From Pseudonocardia sp. SCN 73-27 (lineage in GTDB: Bacteria; Actinomycetota; Actinomycetes; Mycobacteriales; Pseudonocardiaceae): DNA of 64,000 nucleotides. This document shows, one piece after another, positions 25,066-33,896 of the stretch. The notes beneath the pieces are model-generated. The model was given only the letters and a program-made list of their open reading frames with translations, made no database searches and was not told the origin of the DNA. The position numbers and the translations under genes are program-made. The stretch is from positions 26,967 through 90,966 of the forward strand of contig MEGH01000099.1 in NCBI GenBank assembly GCA_001725415.1, in the 5' to 3' direction. Position 1 is the stretch's first letter, and every line of letters starts with the position of its first letter.

Positions 25066-27383
25066 GCGTCATCGGCGAGCGCGTCCCGCGCAGCGACGGG
25101 CGGGCGAAGGCCAGCGGCGACGCCGAGTACGGCGTCGACCACGCCGAGCCGGGCATGATCTGGGGCGCGCTGGTGCGCTCGCCCGTCAGCTCGGGCCGGA
25201 TCACCCGGCTCGACACCGCGCCGGCGCTGGCGATGCCCGGGGTGCACGCCGTGGTCACGGCGGCGGACGCGCCCGACACCCGGGCCGGCTGGGTGCTGCG
25301 CGATCAGCGGCTGTTCGCCGCCGACCGGGTGCTCTACGAGGGCCAGCCGGTCGCCGCGGTGGCGGCCGACACCCTTGAGCTGGCCCGGGAGGCCGCGGCA
25401 GCCGTCGTGCTCGAGATCGAGCCGCTGCCCGCGGTGGTCGACCTCGACGCGGCGCTGCGTCCCGACGCGCCTCTCGTGCATCCCGATTGGGAGAGCTACG
25501 TCCCGGCCCTCGGCCCCGACGCCGACTACCCGCGCCACGGGAACCTCGCAGCCGAGTCGGTGTCCGACCCGCCCGGGGTCGACGACGCCTTCGCCAGGGC
25601 CCACCGGGTCGTCACCGACGAGTTCGTGGTGCAGCGCCAGTACCAGGCCTACATCGAGCCCAAGAGCGCGGTCGGGACCTACCGCGACGGCCGCTACACC
25701 GTCCACACGGCGCACCAGTTCCCCTACAACGTCCGCGACCGGGTGTCGCAGTTCCTCGACGTCCGGCCGTCCGCGGTGCGCATCGTCGGGCACACGATCG
25801 GCGGCGGGTTCGGCGCCAAGCTCGACGCGGCACTGGAGCCGTACGCCGCGCTGCTGTCGAAGGCGGCGCGGGGGCGGGCGGTCAAGCTCGTCAACACCCG
25901 CACCGAGGACCTGCTCACCTGCCCCAGCCGGGAGGGCGCGATCACCCGCGTGCGGTCCGCGCTCGACGAGGACGGCACGATCATCGCCCGCGAGCTGGAG
26001 GTGATCGCCGACAACGGCGCCTACAGCGGGGAGATGCCCTGGCTGGCCAGCATCGCGCTGCACTGCGCGCGCGGCGTCTACCAGGCCGGACCGACGCGGG
26101 TGACCGCCCGGCTCGTCTACACGAACACGGCTCCGACCGGCGCGTTCCGCGGTGTCAACGGCACCTACCTGTACCACGCCGTCGAGCGGCACATGGACCA
26201 CATCGCCGCCGAGCTGGGCGTCGACCGGCGGGAGTACCGGCTGCGCCACCTGTTCGACGACGGTGAGGAGCTGCTCAACGGCCAGGTGCTGACCGACGCC
26301 GGGATCCTGCGCGAGGGCTTCGACGCGATCGAGGCGGCGGCGCCGTGGGCGAAGCTGGAGGCGGAGCGGCGGCCTTACCGCGGCGTCGGGATCGCCGCGG
26401 CCTGGTGGCTGACCAACCCGATGCCCGGCACGGCCGTGGTGAAGCTGCACGAGGACGGAACCGCCGCGGTGATCACCGCGGCCACGGACAACGGCTCGGG
26501 TGCGGTGTCCATGGGCGTCACGCAGATCGTGGCGGAACGGCTGGGCATCCCGCCGTCGGACGTGTTCGTCACGCTGCCCGACACCGACGTCGCCGGGTTC
26601 GACGCGGGGTCGCAGGGCAGCCGCACCACCCGGATCGTCGGAAAGGCCTCGCAGATCGCCGCCGACGAGGTGATCACGAAGCTCAAGGATGTCGCGGCGG
26701 GGCTGTTGGAGGCCGCGGCCGACGACCTCGAGGTCGCCGACGGGACGGTCCGGGTCAAGGGCGCACCGGGCACCAGCGTCCCGATCGCCGTGGTCGCCGC
26801 GACGGCGACGAACACCGTCGGGCCGATCCAGGGCACCGGGTCGTTCGTCACCCCGTTCCCGGACTTCAACCCCGGCTGTGCCACCGGGTTGATGCTGCCG
26901 TCGTTCCCGACGCCGACCTACCACGTGCACCTGGCCGAGGTGGAGGTCGACCCGGTCACCGGCACGGTGCAGGTGCTGCGCTATCTGGTCGCGCAGGAGG
27001 TGGGGGCGGTGATCAGCCCGGACGGCACCTACGGCCAGGTGATGGGCGGGGTGACCCAGGGCATCGGGTACGCGCTGCACGAGAGCCTGCGGATCGGCGA
27101 GGACGGCCGCTACCGCGAGCGGACGCTGGAGAGCTACCGGCTGCCGCTGGCCGGCGACGTGCCCCGCGTCGAGTTCTTCCCCCTCGAACACCCCGACCCC
27201 GACGGCCCGCACGGTGCCAAGGGCGTCGGGGAGGGGCCGATCCTGCTGCCCGCCGCGGTCATCGCCAACGCGGTCGGCGACGCGATCGGCCGACCGCTGA
27301 ACAACATCCCGATCACGCCGGAGGAGGTCCTCGCGGCGCTGCAGACAGCCGAGTTGAGGAACGTCGAGGAGCACATGCGATGA
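25062..27383 (+). CDS. Molybdenum hydroxylase large subunit 1 (CutL/xanthine dehydrogenase type)
   Basis: 773 residues, the molybdopterin-binding subunit. GERVPRSDGRAKASGDAEY begins the a/b hammerhead domain. HTIGGGFGAKLDAALEPY is the Mo-cofactor Gln/Phe loop region, and HGAKGVGEGPILLPAAV carries the catalytic Glu that activates the hydroxylating water. Family members hydroxylate C-H bonds next to a ring nitrogen or aldehyde carbon. There is no CO-dehydrogenase VAYRCSFR loop, so not a CO oxidase. The substrate is unknown. Confidence 0.88.
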   Translation: MSVIGERVPRSDGRAKASGDAEYGVDHAEPGMIWGALVRSPVSSGRITRLDTAPALAMPGVHAVVTAADAPDTRAGWVLRDQRLFAADRVLYEGQPVAAVAADTLELAREAAAAVVLEIEPLPAVVDLDAALRPDAPLVHPDWESYVPALGPDADYPRHGNLAAESVSDPPGVDDAFARAHRVVTDEFVVQRQYQAYIEPKSAVGTYRDGRYTVHTAHQFPYNVRDRVSQFLDVRPSAVRIVGHTIGGGFGAKLDAALEPYAALLSKAARGRAVKLVNTRTEDLLTCPSREGAITRVRSALDEDGTIIARELEVIADNGAYSGEMPWLASIALHCARGVYQAGPTRVTARLVYTNTAPTGAFRGVNGTYLYHAVERHMDHIAAELGVDRREYRLRHLFDDGEELLNGQVLTDAGILREGFDAIEAAAPWAKLEAERRPYRGVGIAAAWWLTNPMPGTAVVKLHEDGTAAVITAATDNGSGAVSMGVTQIVAERLGIPPSDVFVTLPDTDVAGFDAGSQGSRTTRIVGKASQIAADEVITKLKDVAAGLLEAAADDLEVADGTVRVKGAPGTSVPIAVVAATATNTVGPIQGTGSFVTPFPDFNPGCATGLMLPSFPTPTYHVHLAEVEVDPVTGTVQVLRYLVAQEVGAVISPDGTYGQVMGGVTQGIGYALHESLRIGEDGRYRERTLESYRLPLAGDVPRVEFFPLEHPDPDGPHGAKGVGEGPILLPAAVIANAVGDAIGRPLNNIPITPEEVLAALQTAELRNVEEHMR

Positions 27384-29785
27384 CCATCGTTGAACCCGAC
27401 AGGACCACCTACACCGGCACCAGGGTGCGGCGCACCGAGGACCCGAGGCTGCTCGCGGGCCGCGGCCAGTACGTCGACGACGTCACGGTGCCCAAGATGA
27501 TCGAGGCAGCGGTGCTGCGCAGTCCGCTGGCGCACGCCCGGATCACCGGCATCGACGTCAGCCGGGCCCGCGAGCTGCCCGGCGTCTTCGACGTCATCAC
27601 CGGCCGCGACCTGGCGGCCGTCGCGGGCGAGCAGCCGGTGATCTGGTTCCCGATCCCCGACCAGCGGATCGCGCGCACCCACGCGCTGGCCGTCGACCGG
27701 GTCCGCTGGGTCGGGCAGGCGGTTGCGGCCGTGGTGGCGGTGAACCGCTACGTGGCCGAGGACGCGCTGGAGCTGATCGAGGTCGACTACGAGCCGCTGC
27801 CGGTCGTCGCCGACCTGGACGCGGCGCTCGCCCCGGACGCGCCGAAGCTCTACGACGACTGGCCCGACAACGTCAGCGGTTCGCTGACCTACACCGCCGG
27901 CGACGCCGAGGCCGCCTTCGCCGAGGCCGACGTGGTCGTCCGGGAGCGCTTCACCCACGGCCGGGCGTTCGGCTGCCCGCTGGAGCCGCGGGGTTGCATC
28001 GTCGAGTGGGACGACTTCGCCGGGACCGTCGACGTCCACCTGTCCACGCAGTCGCCGAACCTGGCCCGTGACCTGCTGTCCGAGGTGCTCGGGGTACCGG
28101 TGCACAAGATCCGGGTGCGCACCCCCAACCTGGGCGGCGGTTTCGGCAACAAGTTCGACTTCTACGGCGAGGAGGTGATCGCCGCGGTCCTGTCGCGGCG
28201 CACCGGTCGCCCCGTCAAGCTCATCGAGGACCGGCTCGACAGCTTCGTGGCCACCTCGCACTCCCGCGACCAGCGCCTGGACTTCGAGATGGCACTGCGC
28301 AACGACGGCACGATCCTCGGGCTGCGCGGGATCTCCTACGGCGTGCTCGGCGGAGCGCTGGGCACGGTCGGCGCCGGGCCGCCGTGGGCGTCGGTGCTCA
28401 CCTGCATGGGCCCCTACAAGATCCCGAACCTGGACGTGACGGTGAAGGCCGTCGTCACCAACCGGTCGCCGTACGGCTCCTACCGCGGCTGGGGCGTGCC
28501 GAAGGGCAACATCGTGCACGAGCGGCTGATCGAGATCGCCGCCCGGGAGCTGGGGATGGACCGCGCGGCAATCCGCCGCAAGAACTTCCCGGCGCCCGAG
28601 GAGTTCCCGTTCTTCAGCGGGGTCGCCTTCACCTACGACAGCGGTGATTACGCCGCCTGCCTGGACCTGGCGATGACCAAGGTCGACGAGCTGGGCTGGC
28701 GGAACCGGCAGACCGCGGCGCGGGCGGAGGGGCGCTCGCTCGGCATCGGCTACTCGTTCCACGTCGAGCCGAGCGCCTACGGGCCGAGCCGGATCCTCAA
28801 CCTGGTCGGCCTGGCCCACTCCGGCTTCGACGAGGTGACCGTGCGGATGGACTCCATCGGCAAGGTCACGGTCTACTCCGGGCAGATCAACATGGGTCAG
28901 GGGACGCACACGATCTACGCGCAGCTGGCCGCCGACGGGCTCGGCATCCCGATGGAGGACGTCGTCGTGGTCACCGGCGACACCGACTCCTGCCCCTACA
29001 CCGGCTACGGCACCGGCGGCAGCCGGGCCGCCCCGCTCGGCGGCGCGGCGATCCTGCGGGCGACCGAGCGGTTGCAGGCCAAGATCCTCCGCGTTGCCGC
29101 GGAGCTGCTCGAGGCCTCGCCCGACGACCTGCAGATCGAGAAAGGCGTGATCAGCGTCAAGGGCACGACGTCGCGCTCGGTGACGACCCGCGACGTGGGC
29201 GACGCCGCCTACCGCAGGCTGCTGAACAAGATGCCCGAGTCGGAGATGCCGACGCTGGAGGAAGTCGACGTGTTCGACCCACCCAACATGGCCACCTCCT
29301 ACGGGTGCACGGCGCTGCTGGTGGAGGTCGACCGGGGCACCGGCGCGGTCACCCTGCTGGACTGCCTGCAGGCCCACGACTGCGGCACGGTGATCAACCC
29401 GATGCTGGTGGACGGCCAGCTGGCGGGCGGGCTCGCCCAGGCCCTCGGCGGGGCGCTGCTGGAGGAGCTCGTCTACGACGAGGAGGGCCAGCTGCGCACG
29501 GCCAGCTTCATGGACTACCTGCTGCCGACGGCGATGGAGATCCCGCCGTTCCACTTCTTCCACCAGGAGACGCCCGCCCCGGACATTCCCGGTGGGATCA
29601 AGGGGGTGGGGGAGGCGGGCACGATCGCCGGCGTCTCGCTCGTCGCCAGCGCCGTCGACGACGCGCTCAGCGACCTCGGGGTGACGGTGACCCGGTTCCC
29701 GATCACGCCGCCGCGGCTGCTCGACCTGATCCAGGCCGCCCGGACCCCCACCGGGCAGGCCCACACCGAGGAGGACGCGCGATGA
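27380..29785 (+). CDS. Molybdenum hydroxylase large subunit 2
   Basis: A second, distinct large subunit (801 aa) encoded immediately after the first with an ATGA overlap. It contains TRVRRTEDPRLLAGRGQYVDD (hammerhead start), NLGGGFGNKFDFYGEE (cofactor loop), SPYGSYRGWGVPKGN, and GGIKGVGEAGTIAGVSL (catalytic Glu). It is more like CoxL/quinoline-oxidoreductase-type members than subunit 1 is. Having two different large subunits, each with its own FAD and Fe-S partners, argues for two successive hydroxylations or two substrates, not a gene copy. Confidence 0.88.
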   Translation: MTIVEPDRTTYTGTRVRRTEDPRLLAGRGQYVDDVTVPKMIEAAVLRSPLAHARITGIDVSRARELPGVFDVITGRDLAAVAGEQPVIWFPIPDQRIARTHALAVDRVRWVGQAVAAVVAVNRYVAEDALELIEVDYEPLPVVADLDAALAPDAPKLYDDWPDNVSGSLTYTAGDAEAAFAEADVVVRERFTHGRAFGCPLEPRGCIVEWDDFAGTVDVHLSTQSPNLARDLLSEVLGVPVHKIRVRTPNLGGGFGNKFDFYGEEVIAAVLSRRTGRPVKLIEDRLDSFVATSHSRDQRLDFEMALRNDGTILGLRGISYGVLGGALGTVGAGPPWASVLTCMGPYKIPNLDVTVKAVVTNRSPYGSYRGWGVPKGNIVHERLIEIAARELGMDRAAIRRKNFPAPEEFPFFSGVAFTYDSGDYAACLDLAMTKVDELGWRNRQTAARAEGRSLGIGYSFHVEPSAYGPSRILNLVGLAHSGFDEVTVRMDSIGKVTVYSGQINMGQGTHTIYAQLAADGLGIPMEDVVVVTGDTDSCPYTGYGTGGSRAAPLGGAAILRATERLQAKILRVAAELLEASPDDLQIEKGVISVKGTTSRSVTTRDVGDAAYRRLLNKMPESEMPTLEEVDVFDPPNMATSYGCTALLVEVDRGTGAVTLLDCLQAHDCGTVINPMLVDGQLAGGLAQALGGALLEELVYDEEGQLRTASFMDYLLPTAMEIPPFHFFHQETPAPDIPGGIKGVGEAGTIAGVSLVASAVDDALSDLGVTVTRFPITPPRLLDLIQAARTPTGQAHTEEDAR

Positions 29786-30657
29786 AGCCACCTGCCGTCC
29801 GCTACGCCCGGGCCGGCGACGTCCGGGAGGCCGTCGCACTGCTCGCCGAGCACGGCTCCGACGCGAAGGTGCTCGCCGGCGGCCAGAGCCTCGTGCCGCT
29901 GATGAGCTTCCGGCTCGCCCGACCGTCGATCCTCGTCGACATCAACAGGATCGGCGGGCTCGACCGCATCGAACAGGACAACGGCAGCCTGCTGATCGGA
30001 GCGATGGCCCGACAGCGCGACGTCGAGCTCAGCGACGTCGCCGCGGCGGCGGTGCCGCTGCTGCCGCAGGCGCTGCGTTACGTCGGGCACGTCACCATCC
30101 GCAACCGGGGCACCGTCGGCGGCAGCCTCGCGCATGCCGACCCCGCGGCGGAGCTGCCCGCGGTGGTCACCGCGCTCGGCGGGGACCTGGTACTGGAGGG
30201 CCCCGGCGGCACCCGGTCCGTCGCGGCCGAGGACTTCTTCACCGGCACCTTCACCACCGTGATGGCACCCGACGAGGTGCTGGTCGGCGTCCGGCTGCCA
30301 CGGCTGCCCGATCGCACCGGCGTCGCCGTCGAGGAGCTGGCCCGCCGGCACGGCGACTTCGCCGTCGTCGGGGTGGTCGCCGCGGTCCACCTCGCCGCCG
30401 ACGGCACGGTCGACCTGGTGCGGCTGGCCGCGAGCGGGGTCGACTCCGTCCCGGTCCGGCTGCACGCCGCGGAGGCCGCGCTCAGCGGGGCGCGGCCGAC
30501 CGCAGATGTCCTCGAGGCGGCGGCGGCGACCGTCGACGCGAGCATCCATCCGACCGACGACGTCCATGCTCCGGCGTCGTACCGGCGACACGTCGCCCGG
30601 CTGCTGGTGCAGCGGGCACTGGGAGCAGCCGTCGAGCGGAGCGGAGCGGAGCGATGA
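29782..30657 (+). CDS. Molybdenum hydroxylase FAD subunit 2 (CutM/CoxM type)
   Basis: 291 residues. VRYARAGDVREAVALLAEHG, KVLAGGQSLVPLMSFRLARP (FAD loop) and HVTIRNRGTVGGSLAHADPAAELPA (second FAD motif) are the CoxM signatures, with the C-terminal CO-dehydrogenase flavoprotein domain. Belongs to the second trio (order L-M-S, the reverse of the M-S-L first trio). Four-nucleotide overlaps with both neighbours indicate translational coupling. Confidence 0.9.
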   Translation: MKPPAVRYARAGDVREAVALLAEHGSDAKVLAGGQSLVPLMSFRLARPSILVDINRIGGLDRIEQDNGSLLIGAMARQRDVELSDVAAAAVPLLPQALRYVGHVTIRNRGTVGGSLAHADPAAELPAVVTALGGDLVLEGPGGTRSVAAEDFFTGTFTTVMAPDEVLVGVRLPRLPDRTGVAVEELARRHGDFAVVGVVAAVHLAADGTVDLVRLAASGVDSVPVRLHAAEAALSGARPTADVLEAAAATVDASIHPTDDVHAPASYRRHVARLLVQRALGAAVERSGAER

Positions 30658-31160
30658 CCGAACTGGCGAGCGAGTCGACTGCACAGCGCGACACCCTGTC
30701 GATCACGGTGACCGTCAACGGTCACGCCTATACCGCCGACTGCGAGCCGCGGGTCACTCTGGCGGACTTCCTGCGGCACACGTGCGGCCTCACCGGCACT
30801 CACCTCGGCTGCGAGCACGGCGTCTGCGGAGCCTGCACAGTCCTGGTCGACGGCCGGTCGGCGCGGGCCTGCCTGACGCTGGCGGTGCAGGCGGACGGCG
30901 CCACGATCACAACCGTCGAGGGACTGGCCACCGGCAACACGCTCAACCCGCTGCAGGAGGCCTTCTGGGACAACCACGGCCTGCAGTGCGGGTTCTGCAC
31001 GCCGGGCATGCTGATGACGGCGACGGAGCTGCTGGCCGACAACCCGGACCCCGACGCGGCCGAGGTGCGGGAGTGCTTGTCCGGCAACCTGTGTCGCTGC
31101 ACGGGCTACGACTCCATCGTGCGCTCGGTGCTCGACGCGGCGCGGCGGATGCGCGGCTGA
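30654..31160 (+). CDS. Molybdenum hydroxylase 2Fe-2S subunit 2 (CutS/CoxS type)
   Basis: 168 residues with GCEHGVCGACTVLVDG and a distal Cys (plant-type 2Fe-2S), then LQCGFCTPGMLM and NLCRCTGYDSI (helical-bundle 2Fe-2S). Last gene of the nine-gene operon, followed by a strong hairpin. No molybdenum cofactor insertion protein (XdhC/CoxF-like) is in the operon, so maturation must come from elsewhere in the genome. Confidence 0.92.
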   Translation: MTELASESTAQRDTLSITVTVNGHAYTADCEPRVTLADFLRHTCGLTGTHLGCEHGVCGACTVLVDGRSARACLTLAVQADGATITTVEGLATGNTLNPLQEAFWDNHGLQCGFCTPGMLMTATELLADNPDPDAAEVRECLSGNLCRCTGYDSIVRSVLDAARRMRG

Positions 31161-31164
31161 AGGA

Positions 31165-31205
31165 GCCGCCGGTGGTCGCGCCGAATCACGCGACTCCTCG
31201 GCGGC
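31165..31205. terminator. Strong bidirectional hairpin between convergent genes
   Basis: A nested stem, GCCGCCG...CGGCGGC (7 bp) outside GTCGCG...CGCGAC (6 bp), starts 4 nt after the operon stop. It lies between the molybdenum-hydroxylase operon (plus) and the secreted-protein gene (minus), so it can end both transcripts. Confidence 0.7.
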
Positions 31206-31257
31206 GCAGGGGCCGGGCCCGGGGTGCCGACCCGCCCCGGGGCCGGCCGGGCGTCAC

Positions 31258-31770
31258 TCAGCGCCGGCCGGCCTCGGCCAGGTCGTCGGTGCAGTGGAGC
31301 CGAACCTTGTAGTAGGCATCGGTCGTGAGCCAGTTCGTCGCGCTGGAGTTCAGCGGGCCTGTCTTCGTCCCCGTGATCAGGCTCCAGTGCTGCGGGTCCC
31401 TCGGATCCGGCGTCAGCTCCCACCCGGTGATCGAGACGCCGATCGGCCACGGCCGGCTGCTGTCCCAGGGGCTCTCGAGAATCTCGAGCCCCGGCGGCAG
31501 CGTCGTGAAGTCCGGTGCGTACTTGTCCTTGGTGAGGTAGGGGTGGTCGGCCGGACAGCTGTAGGCGGGGACCGACTCGCTGGTCCAGCCCTTCATCAGA
31601 CGCCACTCGCCGTCGACGGTGATCGTCCCGGAGGCCGTGGTCGGCGACGGCGTGCTCGCCTGCGCCGCCGTCGCGCCGAGCACCCCGGTGACGACGACGC
31701 CGACGGCGACGGCCGCTGCACGCCGCCGCCAGCGCCGGCCGGGCTCGGGGGTCTGTTCCTGGTTCGTCAT
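31258..31770 (-). CDS. Secreted protein of unknown function
   Basis: A 170-residue exported protein. The signal peptide has an Arg-rich n-region (GRRWRRRAA), a hydrophobic core (VAVGVVVTGVLGATAA) and an AQA-S cleavage site near residue 38. The mature part contains two Cys residues (SCPADHP and LHCTDD) that may pair, and Trp-rich strands (SWSLI-type, GEWRLMKGWTSE). I do not recognise the family. AGGAGGAGCG precedes the ATG at 31770. It is divergent from the metalloprotease gene. The 300-bp region between them shows no further gene. Confidence 0.75.
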   Translation of the reverse strand: MTNQEQTPEPGRRWRRRAAAVAVGVVVTGVLGATAAQASTPSPTTASGTITVDGEWRLMKGWTSESVPAYSCPADHPYLTKDKYAPDFTTLPPGLEILESPWDSSRPWPIGVSITGWELTPDPRDPQHWSLITGTKTGPLNSSATNWLTTDAYYKVRLHCTDDLAEAGRR

Positions 31771-32070
31771 CGCTCCTCCTGGTGGGTGTGTCCCGTCCGG
31801 TGCCCTCCGTGTCGGGGCGTCCGGTGTGACCACCATCTCCGAGACGAGCAGGTGCGACCGTCGTTCGATCGGACCCCGCCCAGGGGGATCCCCCACCCGT
31901 CCGATCGGCCGACACCGCGCCCACAGATGGGCTGGGCTCCGCCATCCGCGGCGGGCGGTCAACCCGGCACACAGTGCTGACACGCCGCATCCGGGTAACG
32001 ACGCGCAGTGCACGACCGAGCAACCCGCCACACGCCGCAGATCCGATGCAGTGCGCCAAGGGGGGACGTC

Positions 32071-33573
32071 ATGGCCTTTCCGCTCGGAGGAGCCGAACTC
32101 GGCACGCCACGCTGCCGAAAGGCGAATCCTCCCGGGAGCAGTGGCCTGCACCCCAGCGCCTACGGCCCGCCCGCGGGCCGCTGGCCCGGCACCGACCTGA
32201 CCTACTCCGTCGACCCTTCCGGCGGCGGCGTCGAGTACGACGCCGGCGGGAGACTCTCCTCGCAGAACATCGCCGACTGGATCGCCGATGCGTTCGAACT
32301 GTGGGCCGATGCGTGGTCCCCGCTCACCCTGACCCGCGTCCCGCCCGACAGCAACCCACCCGCCGACATCAGGGCCGCGTTCGTCGGCGCGGACGTCCAG
32401 CCCGACTTCTTCGACACCAGCAGCGTCGGGAACGGCGAGTTCCCACCCGATGGCACGATCCATTTCACGACCGCGCGCAACTTCACCGCGACCTCGATGA
32501 AGGCCACGGCGATCCACGAGATGGGTCACGCCCTGGGGTTGACCCACTCGGGCGACGAGGCGTCGGTGATGTACCCGTTCGGCCTCGACGTGGTGGTCAT
32601 CGACCAGGACAGCCGCGACGCGATCAACGACGTCTACGCGCCCTGGTCGCCGCAGGCTCAGCTGGGCGACCGCGCCACCGACGACCGGCCGGCGCTCGCG
32701 GCATCAGGGTTCGCGAGCTTCGGCGGCAGCAGCCGCGAGCTCAGTGCCGTCTGGCGCGGGTCGAACGGGGACCGCACGATCTACCACTCCCGGTTCCGCG
32801 CCGGCTCGTGGACACCGCAGGAGCGCATCGCGGGCGCAGCCTCGACCGACGGGCCGGCGCTCGCGTCCTACGACCTTCGTGACGGAACGCCGTCGACGGG
32901 GCTGATGATGCTCTGGAAGGGCGCCGCCGGTGACTCCACGCTGTGGTGGAACGTCAACCCCGGCAACGGCTGGAGCCAACCCCGGCAGATGCCGGGCGCC
33001 GGCACGAGCGCGCGCCCCGCGTTGGCCTCCTTCACCGACTCCGTCGCCGCCTGGAAGGGCGCCGGCGACGACACCGGCATCTACTGGTCGCTGTGGCAGG
33101 CGGGCGGCTGGGCTCCGCAGCAACGCGTTCCCGACGCGGCATCCGGGCACGGCCCCGCCCTGGCGGTGCTCAACCGCCGCCTCTACCTGTTCTGGCGCGG
33201 GGTCGGGGACGACCATGCCCTCTGGTACAGCTCCCGCGGTTCCGGTGAGGACCAGCTCTGGCAGCCCCGCAGGCTGATCCAGGCCGAGGACTTCAGCCTC
33301 GACATCGGCGGAGGCGTCTGGATCACCCCCGGGTCCACGCACGGACCGGCGGCCGCGCACCACGTCGACCGGATCCTCCTGGCCTGGAAGGGCGTCGAGG
33401 GCGACTCCGGCATCTACTGGTGCGCGTTCAACGGTCGCGAGTTCTCTCCGCAGATCCGCGTCGAGGACGTCGGTACCAGCCGCGGCCCGGGTCTGGGCAG
33501 TCTCGACGACCGCACCTTCATGATGTGGAAGGGCGTCTCCGGCGACAACACGCTCTGGTGGTCCCTCTACTGA
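32071..33573 (+). CDS. Metzincin (M10/matrixin-like) metalloprotease with repeat domain
   Basis: 500 residues. The zinc motif HEMGHALGLTH (His149, Glu150, His153, His159) followed by the Met-turn SVMYPFG defines a metzincin protease, residues ~35-185. Residues ~190-500 consist of about six ~50-residue repeats built around W.G..GD..IYWS / LWWN-type strands, like a lectin or beta-propeller domain, probably for binding sugars or surfaces. No signal peptide is visible from this ATG (chosen for the AAGGGGGG site upstream). An upstream in-frame extension to 32008 also lacks one, so export is uncertain. Confidence 0.8.
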   Translation: MAFPLGGAELGTPRCRKANPPGSSGLHPSAYGPPAGRWPGTDLTYSVDPSGGGVEYDAGGRLSSQNIADWIADAFELWADAWSPLTLTRVPPDSNPPADIRAAFVGADVQPDFFDTSSVGNGEFPPDGTIHFTTARNFTATSMKATAIHEMGHALGLTHSGDEASVMYPFGLDVVVIDQDSRDAINDVYAPWSPQAQLGDRATDDRPALAASGFASFGGSSRELSAVWRGSNGDRTIYHSRFRAGSWTPQERIAGAASTDGPALASYDLRDGTPSTGLMMLWKGAAGDSTLWWNVNPGNGWSQPRQMPGAGTSARPALASFTDSVAAWKGAGDDTGIYWSLWQAGGWAPQQRVPDAASGHGPALAVLNRRLYLFWRGVGDDHALWYSSRGSGEDQLWQPRRLIQAEDFSLDIGGGVWITPGSTHGPAAAHHVDRILLAWKGVEGDSGIYWCAFNGREFSPQIRVEDVGTSRGPGLGSLDDRTFMMWKGVSGDNTLWWSLY

Positions 33574-33644
33574 CGCGCACCGTCAGCCCGCTGCCGCGCC
33601 ATCCGCTCGCCGGTGGCGGCCCGACGGGGCCGTACGCGCCCGAT

Positions 33645-33672
33645 TTGGGGAGTCGAACCCCAGACCTACGCA
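33645..33672 (-). repeat. tRNA-Thr 3'-end fragment, att-like copy 1
   Basis: 28 bp (TTGGGGAGTCGAACCCCAGA then CCTACGCA) identical to part of the copies at 38807 and 51696. On the minus strand this is a tRNA T-arm (GGGGTTCGACTCCCC) with its variable loop. The acceptor side (GCCCGAT) differs and no 5' tRNA half exists. It is likely an old attachment site at the left edge of block A. Confidence 0.65.
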
Positions 33673-33773
33673 CGAAGGGAATTGCGATCGGCGTGTTCAG
33701 GGTGCCCGCTGAGTCCATCGGCGCCAGTCACGGCGTCCCCCGTGAACACTGGTCACACCGGGCACCGCCGTTT

Positions 33774-33797
33774 CGTTCCACGATCCGTTCCACGGCA
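33774..33797 (+). repeat. Att-flanking paired repeat (CGTTCCACG type)
   Basis: CGTTCCACGATCCGTTCCACGGCA-type 24-bp unit: CGTTCCACG, two spacer bases, then CGTTCCACG-like. A near-identical unit (3 mismatches) lies at 51835, right of att copy 3. Candidate integrase arm site. The rest of 33574-33896 holds no gene. Confidence 0.5.
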
Positions 33798-33896
33798 AAG
33801 ATCGTTGTGCCGGTCGCTGAGACCCGCTCTACGGCACGATCCTCAGCCCGCCCCGAGGGCCCACCTCACAGGTCGTGACGGGCATGGGCGATCTCC

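Noticed and set aside
25062-27383. Aerobic CO dehydrogenase (coxMSL)
   Set aside because: The large subunits lack the form I active-site loop (VAYRCSFR) and no CoxD-G maturation genes are present; other hydroxylase substrates fit better.
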